From the NCBI RefSeq assembly GCF_011405515.1, contig NZ_AP022671.1:2232001-2296000 (forward strand): a DNA stretch of 64,000 bases, read 5' to 3'. Source of the DNA: Nitrospira sp. KM1 (GTDB taxonomy: Bacteria > Nitrospirota > Nitrospiria > Nitrospirales > Nitrospiraceae). The position numbers and the translations under genes were made by a program. This document shows positions 55,084 through 63,566 of the stretch, piece by piece (positions within the stretch are counted from its first letter, which is position 1; each line of letters opens with the position of its first letter). The notes beneath the pieces are model-generated. The model did not search any database, was not told where the DNA came from, and worked only from the letters and a program-made list of their open reading frames with translations.

Positions 55084-56358
55084 ATGCCGATCGAAAATAA
55101 TTTTCAGCATGACGAGCTGTCGAGGAAAAATCCCGGCGAGCGTGTCGGCTATGCTCAACTGGCTGCCGGGCCCGCCCCCGATAGTCCACTCTGGCGCAAT
55201 GAGATGTCCCAATGCGCCGGCCGGCTGCACGAGGCAGGTGTCCGAGCCGTCGTTTTTTTCCATGGTGTCATCCATGGTAGCGATGTGTTCGGCATGCAAC
55301 GACTTGATGAAGCGGGAGGTTTGAAACGAGGGTATTCCCGCGGAGTGTCCGGCGTCGATGCGCTTCTCGCTTACATGCGCGAAGGCAACAACGGTATTCC
55401 TCCACTCGCTGGGAGCCTCAAGCCTCCGTTTGCCGGCGACGACAAGACACGGCAGGTGATCGATAGTCAGGTCGGAGACGCCGGCAACTTTACCGACGCC
55501 TATGTGACGCAGTGTCGCAGTGGGCTAAACAGCAATCCGGCGCATCCGATCACCGTCGTCCGGCGACTCTGGTCTTGCGAACACTTCCACCTCGGCCGGC
55601 TTCTCGCGTCCCTGCGGCTGCTCGGCGACCTCCGCGCCCTGTGTGAAAGTCAGAGCCTTAAACCAGATGACAGGATTCTCGTGTTGGCGCACGGACAGTC
55701 CGGGCTGGTGACCGCGCTTGCGTCCAATTTTCTTTGTCCAAGCCCAATCGTGGGCAGATCGACGCTTCTGCGGCTGATTGCTACCTATGCCGAACGGAAC
55801 AACCTGACGGACGTGACCCACCTGCTGAAAATCTTGGAACCGTTGTTCCCCACGGGATCAGTGCTCCATGGCGTCACGCTCGATATCGTCACGCTCGGGA
55901 CGCCGGTCCGTTACGGATGGGATCCGTCTGGCATCGGCAAGTTACTGCACGTCGTGAATCATCGTCAGCTACGCTCTGACGGCAAGGCTTGGCTGTCGAA
56001 AATGGAGCTTCCTCAAATCACGATGGAGATGCCCATTGCCTGGGGCGGCGACTATGTCCAGGAATTGGCGGTGGCCGGCAGCGACAGCATGCCGCCGACT
56101 GAACAGGCCAAGGCGGCGAACAAGGCGGTATGGGAACTGGTCGAGCCTTACGACGGGTTCGAGCGTTGGCTGGAATGCGCGCGCCGCGCCGTACGGATTC
56201 CGAGTGAGGGACACGGTCTGTTAATCGACTATCAAGACTCGACCGGCTCCGCCAACCCACGCGACCATTATTATGGCCACGCCGTGTACACTCGCCGCGA
56301 CATCATGCTCTTCAATCTCAAGCAAATCATCGATGGCATGTATCGTGCCGCCGCCTAA
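55084..56358 (+). CDS. Lipase-like alpha/beta-hydrolase-fold protein, unconfirmed
   Basis: 424 residues, no obvious signal peptide. V-V-F-F-H-G-V-I-H-G near 56-65 resembles the oxyanion strand of lipases, and L-V-L-A-H-G-Q-S-G-L-V near 199-209 resembles a nucleophile elbow (Ser206 in H-G-Q-S-G). L-G-T-P-V-R-Y-G-W-D near 272-281 is reminiscent of the lipase G-T-P segment. A C-terminal H-Y-Y-G-H-A-V-Y-T could give the His. Predicted serine hydrolase of unknown substrate. It follows the LPP20-like gene by 91 bases. The start has no strong ribosome site. Confidence 0.5.
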   Translation: MPIENNFQHDELSRKNPGERVGYAQLAAGPAPDSPLWRNEMSQCAGRLHEAGVRAVVFFHGVIHGSDVFGMQRLDEAGGLKRGYSRGVSGVDALLAYMREGNNGIPPLAGSLKPPFAGDDKTRQVIDSQVGDAGNFTDAYVTQCRSGLNSNPAHPITVVRRLWSCEHFHLGRLLASLRLLGDLRALCESQSLKPDDRILVLAHGQSGLVTALASNFLCPSPIVGRSTLLRLIATYAERNNLTDVTHLLKILEPLFPTGSVLHGVTLDIVTLGTPVRYGWDPSGIGKLLHVVNHRQLRSDGKAWLSKMELPQITMEMPIAWGGDYVQELAVAGSDSMPPTEQAKAANKAVWELVEPYDGFERWLECARRAVRIPSEGHGLLIDYQDSTGSANPRDHYYGHAVYTRRDIMLFNLKQIIDGMYRAAA

Positions 56359-56721
56359 AACCCTCACGGCTCGTTCGCGATTTGCCTACAACAACGTTCA
56401 GATCGTCCCGGACTGAACCATTTTCTGTCAGCACCTGAACATTTTTTGAATCTTCTCCTGCTCACGGAAGATCCCAAGCAATCGTCCATATCTAAGCTAT
56501 TGATTTCTCGTATCTGCGACATCTTCGTTTCTGTCTGTTGATTCATGTGTGCGGCCCAAAGCTTGCTCACTCTACCCCGGCTTTCAATTCACAGAAAGGA
56601 GGACTGCTTCGAGTAGATCCGACCAGCGAGTCACGCGGAAATTTTTGCCGCTTTGAGCTCCACGATCACATTCTTTACGACTCATCCCTATATCGTCAAA
56701 GATCAACCGAGGAGGAACCGA
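56359..56721. other. Intergenic stretch, no firm gene
   Basis: About 360 bases between the lipase-like and small secreted genes. It contains an AAAGGAGG motif near 56595 that is not followed by a usable start codon; short open frames on both strands have no recognisable composition or ribosome site. The promoter of the next gene probably lies here, but none was convincing. Confidence 0.35.
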
Positions 56722-57138
56722 ATGGTCCGCATGTCGAGTGTGCCCCGGAGAATTGGCATGACAACCGCTGCACTGACCCTTGCCGTCGCTCTGTTCCAAT
56801 CACCTGTCGAAGGCGCGACCGCCCGCACGGCAAAAGACGCGGGTGAACGGAGCAAAGCCGTCGCCACCGCAGCTCGATATCTTCAAGGTGCGGGCTTCAT
56901 CGATCCGATGCTCGCGGCGGAAAACGTCAACGACAGCCTCCTGGCCGTTGAAGTGGACCACAAGAGCTGGTCCAGGCTGGACAAGGGGCAGAAGCTGGAT
57001 TTTCTCGACCGGATCAACGGCGGAGCGCTCAACGCCAACGGGGGCGTGGCCATCGACATCCATGTTTCCATGAATGGCAGCAAAGTTGCGGCATCGACAT
57101 TCGCCGCCGGCCAGCAAGTCATCCGGCTACTCGAATAG
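56722..57138 (+). CDS. Small secreted protein of unknown function
   Basis: Not recognised. 138 residues from the ATG at 56722, which has AGGAGG six bases upstream; the frame is open further to 56653. Signal peptide about 1-34 (M-T-T-A-A-L-T-L-A-V-A-L-F, cleavage near V-E-G-A-T-A). The mature part is helical with A-A-R-Y-L-Q-G-A-G-F-I-D-P and V-D-H-K-S-W-S-R-L-D-K-G-Q-K-L-D-F-L-D-R-I-N-like segments, ending in Q-Q-V-I-R-L-L-E. The W-S-x-L-x-x-x-Q-K pattern is reminiscent of periplasmic stress proteins, but no family is claimed. Followed by a strong hairpin. Confidence 0.65.
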   Translation: MVRMSSVPRRIGMTTAALTLAVALFQSPVEGATARTAKDAGERSKAVATAARYLQGAGFIDPMLAAENVNDSLLAVEVDHKSWSRLDKGQKLDFLDRINGGALNANGGVAIDIHVSMNGSKVAASTFAAGQQVIRLLE

Positions 57139-57157
57139 TCAACCCGCGAACGGCCAA

Positions 57158-57192
57158 TGTAACAAGAGGTCGATGTGCGACCTCTTGTTACA
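57158..57192 (+). terminator. Strong hairpin after the small secreted gene
   Basis: A 15-base perfect stem (57158-57172 with 57178-57192) and a five-base loop. No T-run follows on either strand, so it is a probable but unproven terminator or mRNA-stabilising structure. Confidence 0.55.
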
Positions 57193-57405
57193 TCATCAAA
57201 CAGACCAAGATCTCAGATATTTTCTGGCAGGACGTGCTGACGCCGAGCCGGGATCGAACGCCTGGCCGCTCAGGTCATCCTATTGTGGTGAGATCATCCG
57301 CAGCAACCGATCGGCTGGGAGGCATGGCTGTCACCGGGGCAAATCGATCGGCAACTGGTTTTGATCAGTTGGTGAACCAACCCACGACTGGATTTCAACC
57401 TCGAA

Positions 57406-58284
57406 CTAGGCCACGCCGTATTGCTTGAACCACGCTTGCAACCGTTTCCATCCGTCCTCCGCCTGCTCCTTACGATAGCTGGGCCGGTAGTCGGCATGGA
57501 ATGCGTGAGGCGTGTTCGGATACACGACAATGCTCGATGGATCATTCGCCGCCTTGAGCGCACCCTGCATTCGCTCAACCGTGTCGAGTGGAATCCCTTG
57601 ATCGCTGCCGCCATATAGACCAAGAACGGGAGCATTCAAACTGCCGGCTACGTCGATTGGATGCTTGGGCTGAAGTTCGCCGGCTGCCCCGACAAGTCGG
57701 CCATACCAGGCCACGCCGGCTTTGAGGCGGCGGCTGTGAGCGGCATAGAGCCAGACTATCCTCCCGCCCCAGCAGAATCCCGTAATCGCAAGCTTGTCGA
57801 CATCGCCTTCAGGCGATGTTTCCACCCACTTTACGGTTGCATCGAGGTCGGCCATCACCTGGGCATCAGGGACTTTACCTACGATCTTGCGGATTTCGTC
57901 GATATCGGAAAGTTTCGATACATCGCCCTGTCTCGCATAGAGCTCCGGCGCCACCGCGAGATACCCCAGCTTCGCAAGACGCCGGCACACATCTTTGATA
58001 TGTTCGTGGACGCCGAAAATCTCCTGCACGACGAGCACGACCGGACACGATCGTCGCTGGGCCGGCATAGCTCGGTAGGCTGGAATACTGCCATTTTCAG
58101 TAGGAATGAGAACCTCTCCTGCCGTCATACCGGCGGAATCCGTCGTGATCGTCTCGCCCCATACAGGGCGCACGGCCATGGCAAAACCGACCGCCAGAGC
58201 TGATAGGATGATCCCGCGCCGAGTCACATCGTCAGCATCAAGATTGCTGAAAAGATGTTCTCCCGGTCGACCACCGTCTGTCAT
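57406..58284 (-). CDS. Exported dienelactone hydrolase-family protein
   Basis: 292 residues from the ATG at 58284 (AGGAG at five bases). N-terminal [13 protein letters not shown] (Arg22-Arg23) resembles a Tat or Sec signal, so the enzyme is probably periplasmic. The alpha/beta hydrolase domain carries the dienelactone hydrolase triad: Cys171 in G-F-C-W-G-G-R, Asp228 in G-G-S-D-Q-G, and His260 in [12 protein letters not shown] follows as usual. The natural substrate is not known; the family cleaves lactone or ester bonds. It stands alone. Confidence 0.88.
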   Translation of the reverse strand: MTDGGRPGEHLFSNLDADDVTRRGIILSALAVGFAMAVRPVWGETITTDSAGMTAGEVLIPTENGSIPAYRAMPAQRRSCPVVLVVQEIFGVHEHIKDVCRRLAKLGYLAVAPELYARQGDVSKLSDIDEIRKIVGKVPDAQVMADLDATVKWVETSPEGDVDKLAITGFCWGGRIVWLYAAHSRRLKAGVAWYGRLVGAAGELQPKHPIDVAGSLNAPVLGLYGGSDQGIPLDTVERMQGALKAANDPSSIVVYPNTPHAFHADYRPSYRKEQAEDGWKRLQAWFKQYGVA

Positions 58285-58343
58285 ATTCACTCCTGCTCGG
58301 ACGAATGTACGTTGAGGCTCTGCATTTCCTTTAACGGAGATGG

Positions 58344-58601
58344 TTATTTCCTGAATATCATCCGCGGCGACGTGAGGTCTCCCGCACTGACGGTGACCAA
58401 CTCCCAGCCGCTGCCTCCGAATTCATTGAGCGTTCGCTGCATGGCATCTGTGTCGTGCAAGACCTCCACGATACGATACTGAATACGCTTCACTTCCTGA
58501 GCTTTAGCCGTAAAGGGCTGCACGAAGAGGAGCGAGAGCGTGCCCGCACAGAGAGTGACGCTCAAACCGAGCATGACGATTCCCAGCCGTTCCACTTTCA
58601 T
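58344..58601 (-). CDS. Small exported DUF4177-like protein
   Basis: 85 residues from the ATG at 58601 (GGGAGG upstream). An N-terminal hydrophobic segment (about 7-32, ending F-T-A-K-A-Q-E) acts as signal or anchor. The rest, I-Q-Y-R-I-V-E-V and [15 protein letters not shown], matches the DUF4177 pattern of a strand, a helix and a G-W-E-L-V strand. Function of the family is not known. It lies 59 bases upstream of the dienelactone hydrolase gene on the same strand order, with polA further upstream by 100 bases. Confidence 0.72.
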   Translation of the reverse strand: MKVERLGIVMLGLSVTLCAGTLSLLFVQPFTAKAQEVKRIQYRIVEVLHDTDAMQRTLNEFGGSGWELVTVSAGDLTSPRMIFRK

Positions 58602-58704
58602 AATATTCCTCCCTTGGACGCAAAGATTCAATGCGGCCGGAGTGAACGCAGCTCGGATGACCTATCGATACAACACAATAGATTCCCAGCATTTGTCCAC
58701 TTTT

Positions 58705-61356
58705 TCACGGATGCGCCGCCCTCCAATTCTTTCCGACCCCGAGATCGACTTTCAACGGCACAGACAATCCCAGGTGTGTTCCGACATGTTCCATTTCTTC
58801 CCTCACCAGGAGCTTGGCTTCCTCGATTTCCCCCCCGGGCACCTCAAAGATCAATTCGTCGTGCACCTGCAATATCATTTTGACATGAGGCAGATCCTTC
58901 TGCAGCCGAGCATGGACGTTGAGCATGGCAACCTTGATCAAATCAGCCGCTGAACCTTGAATGGGACTGTTGACGGCCATCCGCTCGCCCAGCGCCCGTT
59001 GCATCGGATCACCGCTTTGGAGTTCAGGAATCGGCCGCCGTCTGCCAAGAATCGTCGTCGTATACCCCTTCGTCTTGGCATCGCTGATATTGCGGTCCAT
59101 CAATGCACGAACGGCTGCAAACTTCTCAAAAAATGTATTGATGTATGTTTTGGCATCGGACTGTGAAATCCCGATGTTCTGCGAAAGCCCAAACGGGCTG
59201 ATACCGTAGACGATGCCGAACACGACGGTTTTGGCCACGCGGCGCATGTCACGCGTAATATGGCCGGCCGATTGATTGAAAATCTCCATCGCCGTCGCCA
59301 TATGAATGTCCTCGCCTTTACTGAAAACATCGACCAGACGGGGGTCCTGCGACAAATGCGCGAGGATGCGCGGCTCAATCTGACTGTAATCCGCGCAGAG
59401 CAAGTGATGTTCTTTCGGCGCGATAAATGCCTCACGGATGCGGAGCCCATAATCCCCCTTCACCGGAATGTTCTGCAGATTCGGATCCGTCGAGGACAGA
59501 CGGCCGGTGGCCGCCACAGTCTGATTCATCGACGTGTGCAGGCGTTTCGTCTCCGGATACACCAATTGCGGCAGGGCATCAACATAGGTGGATTTGAGCT
59601 TGCTCAAACTGCGGTAGTTGAGAATTTGAGCCGGTAATTCGTGCTGCGAGGCCAGTTGACTGAGCGTGTCTTCATCGGTCGAGAATCCGGTTTTGGTTTT
59701 TCTGACCGGTTTCAGCCCCAACGTGTCGAACAACACGGCCGCGAGTTGCTTCGGGGAGTTAATGTTGAACGCACCGCCTGCTAATCGGGCGATCGTTTCC
59801 ATCATCGCATCGAGGTCCCGCTCCAGCTCTTTGCTGAGCCCCTGCAAGCCCTCGACATCGAGAAGAAATCCGTTCCGCTCAATCTCGACTAGCACCGGAA
59901 TAAGAGGCATCTCGACCTTGAGGAACAAATCGAGGCTCCCTTGGCCCGCTAACCGCTCGGTCAGAACTGGAGACAGTTGGGCCAACACGGCCGATGTCTG
60001 GGCCGCCTCGTCGCGTGACGCATTGTCGATTTCGAAGAGTGATTGCGGGATTTCCGCCGACGGCTTGGCCGCCCCGAGCTTGACGTCCAGCACCTCCGAG
60101 GCGATGGTTTCCAGCTGGTGGTCCCGCCGGTTGGGGTTGAGCAAGTAGTCTGCAACCATGACATCCAGACAGGGCGGCTCGAGCGGTATCCCGAGGCGAT
60201 GAAAGGCCAGCAGAGCCGTCTTCAGATCGTGCACGACTTTGGTTCTCGACCTGTCATGCAGAAGTGCGGTGATGGGGCGCATATACGTCCTCACATCGAG
60301 CGGAATGAATGCGGTCTTTCCTCCCGAGGTGAGGGCCATGCCCTGCATTTCCGCGGGTGTATGACCTTTCTCCGAAAAGAGGCAGCGAATTCCGAGATCT
60401 TCTCCATGAGGCAATCCCTCGACAAACTGCCGGGCGGCCTCTTCGTCGGTGATCGTCTGAGCCGGAGGCGGAGCTTCAACTGCGGAAGCAGGTTGAAGTG
60501 CTTTGAGAAGTGTTGTGAACTCAAGCTCCCGGAACAGGTCTCTCAGCTGCTCAGTGTGGGACGGCTTGAGGTCGAAGAGGCTCGGATCGAACTCGACCGG
60601 GCTGTTCACATCGATCATGGCCAGACTGCGGCTCAGCCGGGCATTGTCGGCCTGCTCCGACAGCAAGGCTTTCATGCGGGCAGGTGTCACGTCATCCAGA
60701 CGCTGGAGCAGGGCATCGATCGTTCCGAACTGCGCGATCAATTTTATTGCCGTTTTTTCACCGATTCCCTTCACACCCGGAATATTGTCAGTACTGTCTC
60801 CCATAAGACCCATGATTTCAACCACCCTGCCGGGTTCGACCCCGAAACGCTCGCGGCACTCTGTCTCGGCCAGCCATTTGTTTTTCACCGGATCAAAGAT
60901 GCGGGTGTGGGGCGTGAGCAGCTGCAGCATGTCCTTGTCGCCCGTGACAATCACGACGGAGTAGCCGGCCTGTTCCGCCCGTCTGGCCAGAGTGCCGATC
61001 AGATCGTCGGCCTCATACCCGGCAAGTTTGACGACGGGCATGGCGAATGCAGCGACCACGCGATGAATGTACGGAATCTGCGACTGCATGCCATCGGGCA
61101 TCGGAGGCCGCTGCGCCTTATACGCCTTGAACGCTTCATGCCTAAGCGTGGGACCCGGCTCGTCGAAGACGACCCCAAGACCGTCCGGCTTGTGCTCTCG
61201 AATGATCTTCATCAACGTCGTCGTAAATCCATAGACGGCGTTGGTCTGCATCCCCCGTGAATTATTCAGGGGCGGCAGCGCAAAGAATGCGCGATAGACA
61301 TAGGCGCTCCCGTCAATGAGATAGAGCGTCTTCCGCTTCGTCTCGGAGATCGTCAT
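58705..61356 (-). CDS. polA: DNA polymerase I, proofreading site apparently lost
   Basis: 883 residues. The N-terminal 5'-nuclease domain (about 1-290) has L-I-D-G-S-A-Y-V-Y-R-A, G-Y-E-A-D-D-L-I-G-T and G-D-K-D-M-L-Q-L-L. The middle exonuclease-fold domain (about 310-490) lacks the D-x-E and later Asp residues (L-G-I-R-C-L-F-S-E, V-V-H-D-L-K-T-A). The polymerase domain (about 500-883) has D-Y-S-Q-I-E-P-R-I, R-R-V-A-K-T-V-V-F-G-I-V-Y-G and Q-V-H-D-E-L. So gap filling and primer removal are expected without 3'-5' proofreading, as in Taq. Six bases separate it from the PGPGW gene. Confidence 0.96.
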   Translation of the reverse strand: MTISETKRKTLYLIDGSAYVYRAFFALPPLNNSRGMQTNAVYGFTTTLMKIIREHKPDGLGVVFDEPGPTLRHEAFKAYKAQRPPMPDGMQSQIPYIHRVVAAFAMPVVKLAGYEADDLIGTLARRAEQAGYSVVIVTGDKDMLQLLTPHTRIFDPVKNKWLAETECRERFGVEPGRVVEIMGLMGDSTDNIPGVKGIGEKTAIKLIAQFGTIDALLQRLDDVTPARMKALLSEQADNARLSRSLAMIDVNSPVEFDPSLFDLKPSHTEQLRDLFRELEFTTLLKALQPASAVEAPPPAQTITDEEAARQFVEGLPHGEDLGIRCLFSEKGHTPAEMQGMALTSGGKTAFIPLDVRTYMRPITALLHDRSRTKVVHDLKTALLAFHRLGIPLEPPCLDVMVADYLLNPNRRDHQLETIASEVLDVKLGAAKPSAEIPQSLFEIDNASRDEAAQTSAVLAQLSPVLTERLAGQGSLDLFLKVEMPLIPVLVEIERNGFLLDVEGLQGLSKELERDLDAMMETIARLAGGAFNINSPKQLAAVLFDTLGLKPVRKTKTGFSTDEDTLSQLASQHELPAQILNYRSLSKLKSTYVDALPQLVYPETKRLHTSMNQTVAATGRLSSTDPNLQNIPVKGDYGLRIREAFIAPKEHHLLCADYSQIEPRILAHLSQDPRLVDVFSKGEDIHMATAMEIFNQSAGHITRDMRRVAKTVVFGIVYGISPFGLSQNIGISQSDAKTYINTFFEKFAAVRALMDRNISDAKTKGYTTTILGRRRPIPELQSGDPMQRALGERMAVNSPIQGSAADLIKVAMLNVHARLQKDLPHVKMILQVHDELIFEVPGGEIEEAKLLVREEMEHVGTHLGLSVPLKVDLGVGKNWRAAHP

Positions 61357-61361
61357 GACGG

Positions 61362-61793
61362 TTAGGGGTCCGGGGCGAGCACGAGAGGGGGTTTCGCAAA
61401 TTTCTGTCGCATCGCATTGATGGCACCGAGGACGGTCGGGTGGCCGACGAGTTTGGCTTCGACCGTTCGTTTACCTGGAAAATCCAACATCGAAATCCCA
61501 ATCAGCATGGTCAAGACACCTTGCCCCGGCAGGAACAACATCAGAAATCCCGTGAAGACAAATACCGCTCCAATCAGGTTCTTGAGCACGTGGCCGGCGG
61601 TCCTCAGAACCGGATGATGGTCCTGCATCCACGGCCGGGGAACTCGGGTATCGAAGTAATTGGCCGGCAGCCGCACGAGGATGAACGGAATTGCGATCAA
61701 TGTGCCGATGAAAAAGACGACCGAGAGCACCGTCAGGGTAATCAATGTCTGAGCCGAAACATACTGTTGTGTGGTTGAAAGCAGCCAATCCAT
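61362..61793 (-). CDS. PGPGW-type putative membrane protein
   Basis: 143 residues with an N-terminal transmembrane segment (about 17-40) and a second hydrophobic pair (about 68-105) around F-L-P-G-Q-G-V-L-T-M-L-I-G-I-S-M-L-D-F, the pattern of the PGPGW family (here P-G-Q-G). Next it has P-G-K-R-T-V-E-A-K-L. No function is known for the family. It lies directly upstream of polA, six bases away, so they are probably co-transcribed. Confidence 0.78.
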   Translation of the reverse strand: MDWLLSTTQQYVSAQTLITLTVLSVVFFIGTLIAIPFILVRLPANYFDTRVPRPWMQDHHPVLRTAGHVLKNLIGAVFVFTGFLMLFLPGQGVLTMLIGISMLDFPGKRTVEAKLVGHPTVLGAINAMRQKFAKPPLVLAPDP

Positions 61794-61855
61794 GGATCGG
61801 GCATCCTAACATGCACCTTGGGGGCGCTCAAGGGAACGGCGCGCGGGCAAAGCCG

Positions 61856-61884
61856 TTTACTGCACTCTCGGCTGAAGTTATAAT
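61856..61884 (+). promoter_or_regulatory. Sigma-70-type promoter of a probable leaderless gene
   Basis: TTTACT (61856-61861), 17-base spacer, perfect TATAAT (61879-61884). The usual start, six to seven bases downstream, falls on the A of the ATG at 61891, so the mRNA would have no leader. Confidence 0.6.
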
Positions 61885-61890
61885 TTGTCC

Positions 61891-62241
61891 ATGGAGAAAA
61901 CGCCCAAGGCTCTAGGCATCGTCCTCGCGCAGTGCCTCTTTGTGCTTTCAGTGGGCGCGGCGTTCCCAAGCGCTCTCCAGGCTGGGGCGGACGAATTGAC
62001 TATAGAAATCACGAAGAAGGGTCTGGGAAAGGAAGTCCTGATCACACAAGGGTCACGCGAGTGGTACATGCTCGTGGAGGTGACGCCGGAGAACACCGTC
62101 GTGGTCCGTCAGGAAAAGGACCATGAAAAGTATCTGGTCGATGAAAGCGAAACGCATGATCGCCCGCTCGCCCCCGTTGAAGTGGACGGCGCAATCACCG
62201 ACTATGTCAACAGCGTCAAAGCGCGGGCACAGAAAAAGTAA
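61891..62241 (+). CDS. Small exported protein, probably from a leaderless mRNA
   Basis: Not recognised. 116 residues from the ATG at 61891, with a signal peptide (about 1-30; L-G-I-V-L-A-Q-C-L-F-V-L-S-V, cleavage near Q-A-G). The mature part is small, charged, with R-E-W-Y-M-L-V-E-V-T-P-E-N-T-V-V-V and a Lys-rich end. No Shine-Dalgarno sequence precedes the ATG and the -10 element ends seven bases before it. It is followed after three bases by a DsrE-like gene, so the two are an operon. Function unknown. Confidence 0.65.
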   Translation: MEKTPKALGIVLAQCLFVLSVGAAFPSALQAGADELTIEITKKGLGKEVLITQGSREWYMLVEVTPENTVVVRQEKDHEKYLVDESETHDRPLAPVEVDGAITDYVNSVKARAQKK

Positions 62242-62244
62242 GCC

Positions 62245-62667
62245 ATGAGTCAGGCCAATCCGAAGTTCGTCCTGTTTGCCCATAACGCAACCTACGACAA
62301 ACTCCATCAGGTCGCGACGCTCGGTCTCACCGCCGCCGCGCTCGACAAGGATGTCATTGTCGTGCTGCTGTTCTGGACGATCAAAAAACTCGCGGCCGGT
62401 GAAATCGATCACATTGATTTTCCGCCCGAGTACACCGCATCCGCGGACGAAGTCGCCGGGCTTCTCAAGGAGAAGAACGTCCCCACCATTTCTGAAATGT
62501 TTCACGAAGCCAGGCAGGTCGGACGGTTTCGTCTGATCGCGTGCAGCGCCGGGCTGGAGTACATGGGGGTGGACAGAGATACAGTGGCGAAGCACGTGGA
62601 TGACGTCATGGGCCTCCCTGCCATTCTCGCTCTCACCGCGCAGGCCGAAACCAAACTGTTCATCTGA
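62245..62667 (+). CDS. DsrE/DsrF-like protein
   Basis: 140 residues of the DsrE/F sulfur-relay fold: F-V-L-F-A-H-N-A-T-Y-D-K near the start, a central V-I-V-V-L-L-F-W-T-I, and a C-terminal I-A-C-S-A-G-L-E-Y-M-G with a Cys at the usual place. It is the single-domain peroxiredoxin-like DsrE type rather than TusD, and partner subunits are absent here. It is co-transcribed with a small exported protein. A sulfur carrier or peroxide role cannot be told by eye. It ends one base before the facing nth gene stop. Confidence 0.75.
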   Translation: MSQANPKFVLFAHNATYDKLHQVATLGLTAAALDKDVIVVLLFWTIKKLAAGEIDHIDFPPEYTASADEVAGLLKEKNVPTISEMFHEARQVGRFRLIACSAGLEYMGVDRDTVAKHVDDVMGLPAILALTAQAETKLFI

Positions 62668-62668
62668 T

Positions 62669-63328
62669 TTATCGGGACCGCGTGACCCCAACCCGGTCGC
62701 AATAGCGAGCAATCTTGCATCGGCTGCAAAATGGCGACACCGGCTGGCAGAGGTGCTGTCCGAATGGGACCAGCAAATCGTTCAAGATGATCCAATACCG
62801 CTTCGGTAACTTGGCACGCAACGCGACTTCCGACTTGTCCGGAGTCGCCGTCCGGATGTATCCCCAGCGGTTCGTAATACGGTGGACATGGATATCCACA
62901 CAAATACCGGGCTTGTGGTATCCAACCGTGACAACAAGGTTGGCGGTCTTGCGACCGACCCCGGGCAAAGTGACCAGGTCGTCGATCGAGTCAGGGACCC
63001 GTCCACCATACTGATCGATCAGTCGCCTGGAGATCGCATGTATAGATTTCGCCTTGGTTCGATAAAACCCGACAGGAAAGATCGTCTGTTCGATCCGTGC
63101 AGCGGGCACTTTCAGCAGTTCAGACGGAGTGTGGGCGAGCGCGAAGAGTCTCGCACTGGCTTCTGCGGTCGTTTTGTCCTTCGTTCGGAGACTCAGCAGG
63201 CAGGAGATGAGAATTCTGAAAGGGTCTCGGCCAGACTCCCGTGCGACCACTCCGACGACCGGTTCCTGCCATTGGCGGATTTCACGCTTGACGATCCGAA
63301 TCGCCGCTGGAACCTGATCCTGCCGCAT
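62669..63328 (-). CDS. nth: Endonuclease III (DNA glycosylase/AP lyase)
   Basis: Removes oxidised pyrimidines in base excision repair. 219 residues with helix-hairpin-helix L-P-G-V-G-R-K-T-A-N (catalytic Lys127), Asp145 in V-D-I-H-V, and a [4Fe-4S] cluster C-X6-C-X2-C-X5-C (Cys194, 201, 204, 210). All catalytic features are present. The start is at 63328, 43 bases after the rpsU stop. Confidence 0.95.
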   Translation of the reverse strand: MRQDQVPAAIRIVKREIRQWQEPVVGVVARESGRDPFRILISCLLSLRTKDKTTAEASARLFALAHTPSELLKVPAARIEQTIFPVGFYRTKAKSIHAISRRLIDQYGGRVPDSIDDLVTLPGVGRKTANLVVTVGYHKPGICVDIHVHRITNRWGYIRTATPDKSEVALRAKLPKRYWIILNDLLVPFGQHLCQPVSPFCSRCKIARYCDRVGVTRSR

Positions 63329-63371
63329 GGAGAGACTGAAGAGGCCAAACCCGAGAAGAAGTCGGCGAATC

Positions 63372-63566
63372 CTATTCGGGCTTACGCTTGGAGAGCCACT
63401 TCTGTCGACGCCGTTGCGCCTCGCGTTGTTTGGCCTTCTTCCTGACGCTCGGCTTCTCGTAGTACCGACGCCGCTTTAATTCCCTGAAGAGACCTTCCCC
63501 GGCGAGTTTTTTCTTGGCGACCTTGAGGGCTTTTTCAACGTTGTTGTTGAAGACCTTGATTTCCAT
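63372..63566 (-). CDS. rpsU: 30S ribosomal protein S21
   Basis: 64 residues with the S21 pattern V-E-K-A-L-K-V-A-K-K-K, L-F-R-E-L-K-R-R-R-Y-Y-E-K-P-S and a basic tail. Acts at initiation on the 30S subunit. The last 91 bases of the upstream cyclodeaminase reading frame overlap its start in another frame. No strong ribosome site precedes the ATG. Confidence 0.93.
   Translation of the reverse strand: MEIKVFNNNVEKALKVAKKKLAGEGLFRELKRRRYYEKPSVRKKAKQREAQRRRQKWLSKRKPE

Noticed and set aside
56590-56610. AAAGGAGG motif as ribosome site of an extra gene
   Set aside because: No start codon follows at a workable distance; the downstream gene has its own site at 56710-56716.
57241-57290. Stretch whose minus strand contains GTTCGATCCCGGCTC, like the T arm of a tRNA gene
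   Set aside because: The bases before TTCGATC do not pair with those after it, and no acceptor, D or anticodon stem could be found. At most a chance match or tRNA remnant.
60043-61260. Long open frame of about 405 codons on the plus strand
   Set aside because: It lies wholly antisense to polA, whose motifs are complete; composition reflects the opposite strand and no ribosome site or family motif was seen.
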